Shown: in pieces, positions 60,172 through 64,000 of the stretch
Position numbering within the stretch: position 1 is the stretch's first letter
How the letters are laid out: each line of letters opens with the position of its first letter
Assembly (NCBI GenBank): GCA_902363535.1
Contig: CABJAE010000002.1
Span: 1-64,000 of the forward strand
Direction: 5' to 3'
DNA from: Peptoniphilaceae bacterium
Lineage (GTDB): Bacteria; Bacillota; Clostridia; Tissierellales; Peptoniphilaceae
Length of the DNA stretch: 64,000 nucleotides
Made by a program: the position numbers and the translations under genes
Notes under the pieces: generated by a model
What the model was told of the DNA's origin: nothing
The model's input: only the letters and a program-made list of their open reading frames with translations
Database searches by the model: none

Positions 60172-63100
60172 TTATTGGACAATATACTTATACACGTCAG
60201 AATCGCCGTTGTCGTTAGTTGCCCAGAAGTTAATTTGATCGCCTTTTTTCAACGGCGAATCCAGTTTAAAGCCGCGTACCTCTTTAGTAACCCTCTTGCG
60301 GCCTTGTCTGACTGTGATTTGAACCATCGCATTGTCGTACACTTTGCTTTGTCCGCCACTAATCACTTCCAGCTTTCCGCTAGCGCCTGCTGTCAAATCT
60401 TCGATCTTTACTAAGTCCACACCGGGTGTCGGAACTTTAATGTGGATTTCCGGTCTTACCAGAAGTTTGTCGGAGATTACCGTATCTTTGGCAAAACTTC
60501 CCCTTATCTTCATGGTAACTTCATCGTTAAATAACCAGCCATTAAAATGATAGTTCTCATTTTTGTTGAATACCAACGGCGACGGAACGTCAACTACTTT
60601 GTTTTTTGCGACATAGTATTTTGTAATTCCATCCATATAGGCTTCATTATCGTCGACTACAAATTGAACGAGGACCATGCCTTCCGGTTTTTCTTTTTTG
60701 ATTTGATCTTCTTCTGTTACTTTCGAATCTACCGGTATTACATCTGCTTCAGGCTCGTATTGGGCGGTAAAGACTTTTTCCTTTTGACCTTCTTCAAGAT
60801 TCAGATCAAGTGCTTTGTCCCAGCCGCTGTTTTCTGCCTTTGCTTTGTAGTATTTTGCAGGGACGATACCCGGGACGACGAGGCCTTTGGCTTGTGCATC
60901 TGCAAAATTCAAGTCTTTCGCCACTTTGTAGGTGACTTTTTCTAGGTTTTCAGCTTGTCCTTCTTTGAGGGTTCCGTGGTCGCCTTTGAGGAAAGTAACT
61001 TTGATGAATTGTTCTTCGACCGGATCGCCATCGTTGATCTTTTGAACGGGTTCTTGCCATTGGGCAACTAAGACTTTGTCTGCGGTAATCGGTTTGGTGA
61101 AATCAAAGATGGCATCTTCACCTTTGTTCTTCCATCCCATAAAGACTTTTCCTTCTTGTATAGGACCATCTACCTCTTCGATAGTTTTGCCATGTTTAAC
61201 CTTAATGGAGTCTTTCGTTGTCTTACCGTCGATGGTACCTCCTGCCAAGTCAAACATTACGGTGTATTCTTTCGGCGTCCATTGGGCGGTGGCGGTGGTG
61301 TTTCCGTTTAAGGTCACTTCTTCGCCTGCTTTATAGATGGTTTCACCGATCTTCCAACCGTCAAAGACGTAGTTCGTCTTGCTTAATTTATCAGCATTTG
61401 CCAGAACGACTTTTCCACCGTAGGGTGCGGATTGAGTTGCAGGTACATCGCCTGTCGCTCCTTCCCCGGCCTTATAGGTTAGGGTGACGTTGTTCTTGGT
61501 GAACTTGGCTACGTGTTCACGGTCGCCCTTAATGGGATTGGTGTAGTCGATTTCTTCAACCCAGCCGGCGAATCCGTAATTATCACTAGCCTTCGCTTCG
61601 GGAACGACCAGTTCGTTCGAAGCACCCGTTGCCTTATCTTTGTCAACCAGCTTGATATTTGCTTCGGGGTTGACGTAGTAAGTTTTGTTGCCGCCAACTA
61701 CTTCGCCATTTTTTCCGGCGATAAATTTGACGGTGACGTAACCCTTGGGGATCTCTTGGTTCGGATCGTCGGTTTTTTCCACGATGTCGTCGGACTTGAC
61801 GAAGTTGAATTCGTAGGTCTTTTCCGCGGTGATCTTTTCGGCTTTAATTTCCGGACTCCAGGTTCCGCCATTTGCCGTGTAGCCGACGCTCGGGGTCTTC
61901 GTCACGGCTTTTGCCGAGTCGGTCATATCGACTTCCACTTCGGGGCTGACGTAGTAAACCAAATCGCCAGAAAGGGATCCGCCTGTGCCTGCCTTAAAGA
62001 TGACTTTGACGTAGTTGTCGAGGGCATCTTTCGGCTTTTGTCCGCCCGGTGCTTCGGGAATGATGTTTTTGTGAACTTCCACGGGGATGACGACAGGGTC
62101 TTTATCCGTTCCTTGGGTGGATCCATCTGTATAAGTGACAATCACTGTCGCTTTTTGTTCGCCCGGTTTCGACGGATCAGGTCTGTTAATCACTTGAATT
62201 GACTTAATCTCTTTGCCCTCTTGCGGGGTGATCTTTTCGATTAAATCTTTGTCTTCTATTTTCTTACCTTGAGGCGTATCCAACTTGGTGGTCTTCAAGG
62301 GCTCTTCAATTTTCTCGGGTAGAATGGATTTTTTATAGGCCGCTTCGATGACCGTTACTTTGTCGGTGTATTGGTTCTTCGCCAAATCAACTTTAACAGC
62401 CGGATCTACTTTCGTTAGACTTTCGTCTGTCTCGCCGGTTTGTACTTTTTGCCATTCTTTGAAGATGTAGTTGACATCTTTTTCTCCAAGACCGTCGAAA
62501 GTAAACTTTTGATTTTCTTTACCAACAGGATCTGTGGCCGGAATGGTTACTTCCTTCGTCGGGTTGACCCAGAAGATCTTTTCAAACTTGGTATCATCCG
62601 TCGCTTTGTCCGTGGTCTTGACGATAACTTTGACGTAGTTATCGGGGACTTTCGGTTTGTCTTCCCCTTGCTTTTGTTCTACGACATCTTTCGCATCGCT
62701 CGGACTGATCACTGTGTTTTCGGTAAACTTGTGACGTTTTTCGAAATCAAAGATTCCATTCTCTGCTTGTCCTTCGTTTTGTGCAGCTTTGTCTGCTGTC
62801 CAGTTGACAAAGGTGGACGATCCTTCTGTTTTCACTTCAGGGATTTCTACCCATGCATTTTTGTTTACATAGTAGATTTTGTCATCTTTGGCAGTAAAGT
62901 CTTTGCTTGCCTTGATTGTAACCTTGACGTAGTCGCCGGTTACGTCTTGCAGTCCGCCGTCTTTAGCGTCCTTGCCTTCGGCTTCTGTTAAGAAGAGAGG
63001 TTTGTCACCGGCTTTGTTCAATGCTTCGTAGACGTTTTTATAAACCGTGATGGGAATATTCAATTCTTGGGGATCTTTTCCGTCTTTGAAGGTGGCTTTC

Positions 63101-64000
63101 ACCGTAATGTTTACGGTGCGGACGACTTCGTCTTTGTCGGCTTTGTTTTGTTCACTGACCAATTTGAAGACATCTTCGTTTGTCTTTAATTCGTTGCCGT
63201 TTTCATCGAAAAATTCGATCGTCGTTCCGTCAGGAAGCGGCTTGACTTCGTCTTTTTCTCTCCACTCAAGTTGTTTCTTCAGATCTGCAATCGTCGGAGC
63301 AAAGTCATTGTCCCATTTGCCGTTCGGGTCTTTAAAGGATTCGGTGCGTACCATTCCCTTTGCCGTGAGGCCCGACCATTCGAAGTAGGCGGTAAATTCG
63401 TGAGCTTCGTTTATAATTGTGTTTTTGTTTAATAATGGTTTGTTGTCCCACTTTGTAAACTTCTTGCCATCGTCCGGGGTGATATAGTATTTGTTTTGAT
63501 CTGCCGTCTCGCCTTCTTCCAACAGTTTCGGTACGGGAAGCAGGTCGGACTTGAGCCCCTTAATGACGTCGTAGTGGAGCTTGGTGATATCTTTGCCTTG
63601 GGCATCTTTACCAAAGGATCCGCCCTTGTCTGCCTTAAAGGTTACTCTAACATATCCTTTTGGTGGATCAGGAATTTCTTGTCCCTCCGATGGAGTTGGT
63701 ATTTCAATTACTCTTACGTCCTTATAATAGAAGGTAATTTCATCTGACTTTGTGCCATTGATGCCTATAAATTCATTTGTTTCTTCGTTGACATCGAAGG
63801 AGAGTTGTTGTTGTGGTGCACTTGTTAAAACCCAACCCGGGATCGGTCTATAGTTTCTTGCGTCATAGTGACGGTTACCATTTACAACAAGTTCTTGCTC
63901 GATAATGGCTCCGTCTTTTTCGTTTGCTTCACCTTTAAATCTTTCATCTATATAGTTGACCTTGTATTCTCTTTGTCTGTATGGCCTGTAAAAGAATTTA
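60172..64000 (-). CDS. Giant beta-repeat surface protein, N-terminus outside the window
   Basis: The frame is open from 64000 to the TAA at 60172 (1275 codons seen), so the gene enters from the right and has no start here; a TTG at 63522 is internal. It holds seven copies of the same repeat as the downstream giant (for example GYVRVTFKADKGG, NYVKVIVKTTDKA, GYVTVKFIAGKNG), one ESFK...VYKNVY module, and InlB-type units (TLTYKAGEGATGDVP and TVMFDLAGGTIDG, each with a later W). It ends with an immunoglobulin-like domain (LEVISGGQSKVYDNAMVQITV...NDNGDSDVYKYIVQ) and no SLH, LPXTG or membrane anchor. Lacking an anchor, it may be released, or bind the SLH-anchored partner encoded 9 bases downstream. 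Confidence 0.85.
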   Translation of the reverse strand, partial: KFFYRPYRQREYKVNYIDERFKGEANEKDGAIIEQELVVNGNRHYDARNYRPIPGWVLTSAPQQQLSFDVNEETNEFIGINGTKSDEITFYYKDVRVIEIPTPSEGQEIPDPPKGYVRVTFKADKGGSFGKDAQGKDITKLHYDVIKGLKSDLLPVPKLLEEGETADQNKYYITPDDGKKFTKWDNKPLLNKNTIINEAHEFTAYFEWSGLTAKGMVRTESFKDPNGKWDNDFAPTIADLKKQLEWREKDEVKPLPDGTTIEFFDENGNELKTNEDVFKLVSEQNKADKDEVVRTVNITVKATFKDGKDPQELNIPITVYKNVYEALNKAGDKPLFLTEAEGKDAKDGGLQDVTGDYVKVTIKASKDFTAKDDKIYYVNKNAWVEIPEVKTEGSSTFVNWTADKAAQNEGQAENGIFDFEKRHKFTENTVISPSDAKDVVEQKQGEDKPKVPDNYVKVIVKTTDKATDDTKFEKIFWVNPTKEVTIPATDPVGKENQKFTFDGLGEKDVNYIFKEWQKVQTGETDESLTKVDPAVKVDLAKNQYTDKVTVIEAAYKKSILPEKIEEPLKTTKLDTPQGKKIEDKDLIEKITPQEGKEIKSIQVINRPDPSKPGEQKATVIVTYTDGSTQGTDKDPVVIPVEVHKNIIPEAPGGQKPKDALDNYVKVIFKAGTGGSLSGDLVYYVSPEVEVDMTDSAKAVTKTPSVGYTANGGTWSPEIKAEKITAEKTYEFNFVKSDDIVEKTDDPNQEIPKGYVTVKFIAGKNGEVVGGNKTYYVNPEANIKLVDKDKATGASNELVVPEAKASDNYGFAGWVEEIDYTNPIKGDREHVAKFTKNNVTLTYKAGEGATGDVPATQSAPYGGKVVLANADKLSKTNYVFDGWKIGETIYKAGEEVTLNGNTTATAQWTPKEYTVMFDLAGGTIDGKTTKDSIKVKHGKTIEEVDGPIQEGKVFMGWKNKGEDAIFDFTKPITADKVLVAQWQEPVQKINDGDPVEEQFIKVTFLKGDHGTLKEGQAENLEKVTYKVAKDLNFADAQAKGLVVPGIVPAKYYKAKAENSGWDKALDLNLEEGQKEKVFTAQYEPEADVIPVDSKVTEEDQIKKEKPEGMVLVQFVVDDNEAYMDGITKYYVAKNKVVDVPSPLVFNKNENYHFNGWLFNDEVTMKIRGSFAKDTVISDKLLVRPEIHIKVPTPGVDLVKIEDLTAGASGKLEVISGGQSKVYDNAMVQITVRQGRKRVTKEVRGFKLDSPLKKGDQINFWATNDNGDSDVYKYIVQ

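Noticed and set aside
63522..63522. TTG at 63522 as the start of the right-edge giant gene
   Set aside because: The same frame continues open to the window edge with repeat sequence such as GYVRVTFKADKGG; the TTG is an internal leucine codon.

Overview
The window looks like a chromosome segment of an anaerobic Bacillota of medium G+C. The best guess is family Peptoniphilaceae (Peptoniphilus/Aedoeadaptatus-like). The reasons are strong AGGAGG ribosome sites, surface proteins with SLH domains of the GYPDGTFRP type next to class C sortase pili, a DnaD/DnaI replication pair, and fermentative CoA chemistry. This placement is inference; no rRNA or other marker gene is present. No tRNA, rRNA or CRISPR array was seen.

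Layout. 0-2.7 kb: the start of a leftward gene, a mosaic repeat, and a polar amino-acid ABC importer. 2.8-5.5 kb: a ClC Cl-/H+ antiporter overlapping a Leu/Ile/Val-type binding lipoprotein. 5.5-7.8 kb: an SLH surface protein with a papain-like core, cut by one in-frame TAA. 8.5-12 kb: a possible toxin-antitoxin or stress operon (XRE repressor, ImmA/IrrE peptidase, PIN nuclease, AlbA_2 protein) and an unknown membrane protein. 12.4-14.7 kb: an IS1182-type and an IS200/IS605-type element side by side. 14.7-20.1 kb: a GntP-type permease, CoA-transferase, crotonase and MaoC operon with a divergent LysR regulator, probably for uptake and activation of a short-chain (hydroxy)acid. 20.1-38.7 kb: a leftward sortase-assembled pilus locus, in transcription order a 4086-residue tip-type adhesin, major pilin, minor pilin and three class C sortases. 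A divergent TetR-like gene follows at 39 kb. 39.8-41.6 kb: oleate hydratase. 42.2-44.8 kb: a small toxin-antitoxin/HEPN island (RelBE-like pair, HEPN protein, Panacea-like plus PemK-like pair). 45-46.2 kb: an aminotransferase. 47.1-49.4 kb: two exported proteins (copper-amine-oxidase-N-like, and SLH-CAP). 49.7-52.2 kb: a GNAT-DnaD-DnaI operon. 52.3-64 kb: two adjacent giant repeat proteins, one ending in SLH domains, the other running off the window.

Most long non-coding gaps are filled by one family of mosaic, hairpin-rich repeats (about 0.06, 8.1, 12.2, 41.7, 42.75, 46.5 and 49.6 kb). Their outer stems differ between copies yet stay base-paired, which makes them the most unusual non-coding signal here. 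The dominant gene theme is the cell surface: pili, S-layer-type anchors, giant beta-repeat adhesins and exported CAP and papain-like domains.
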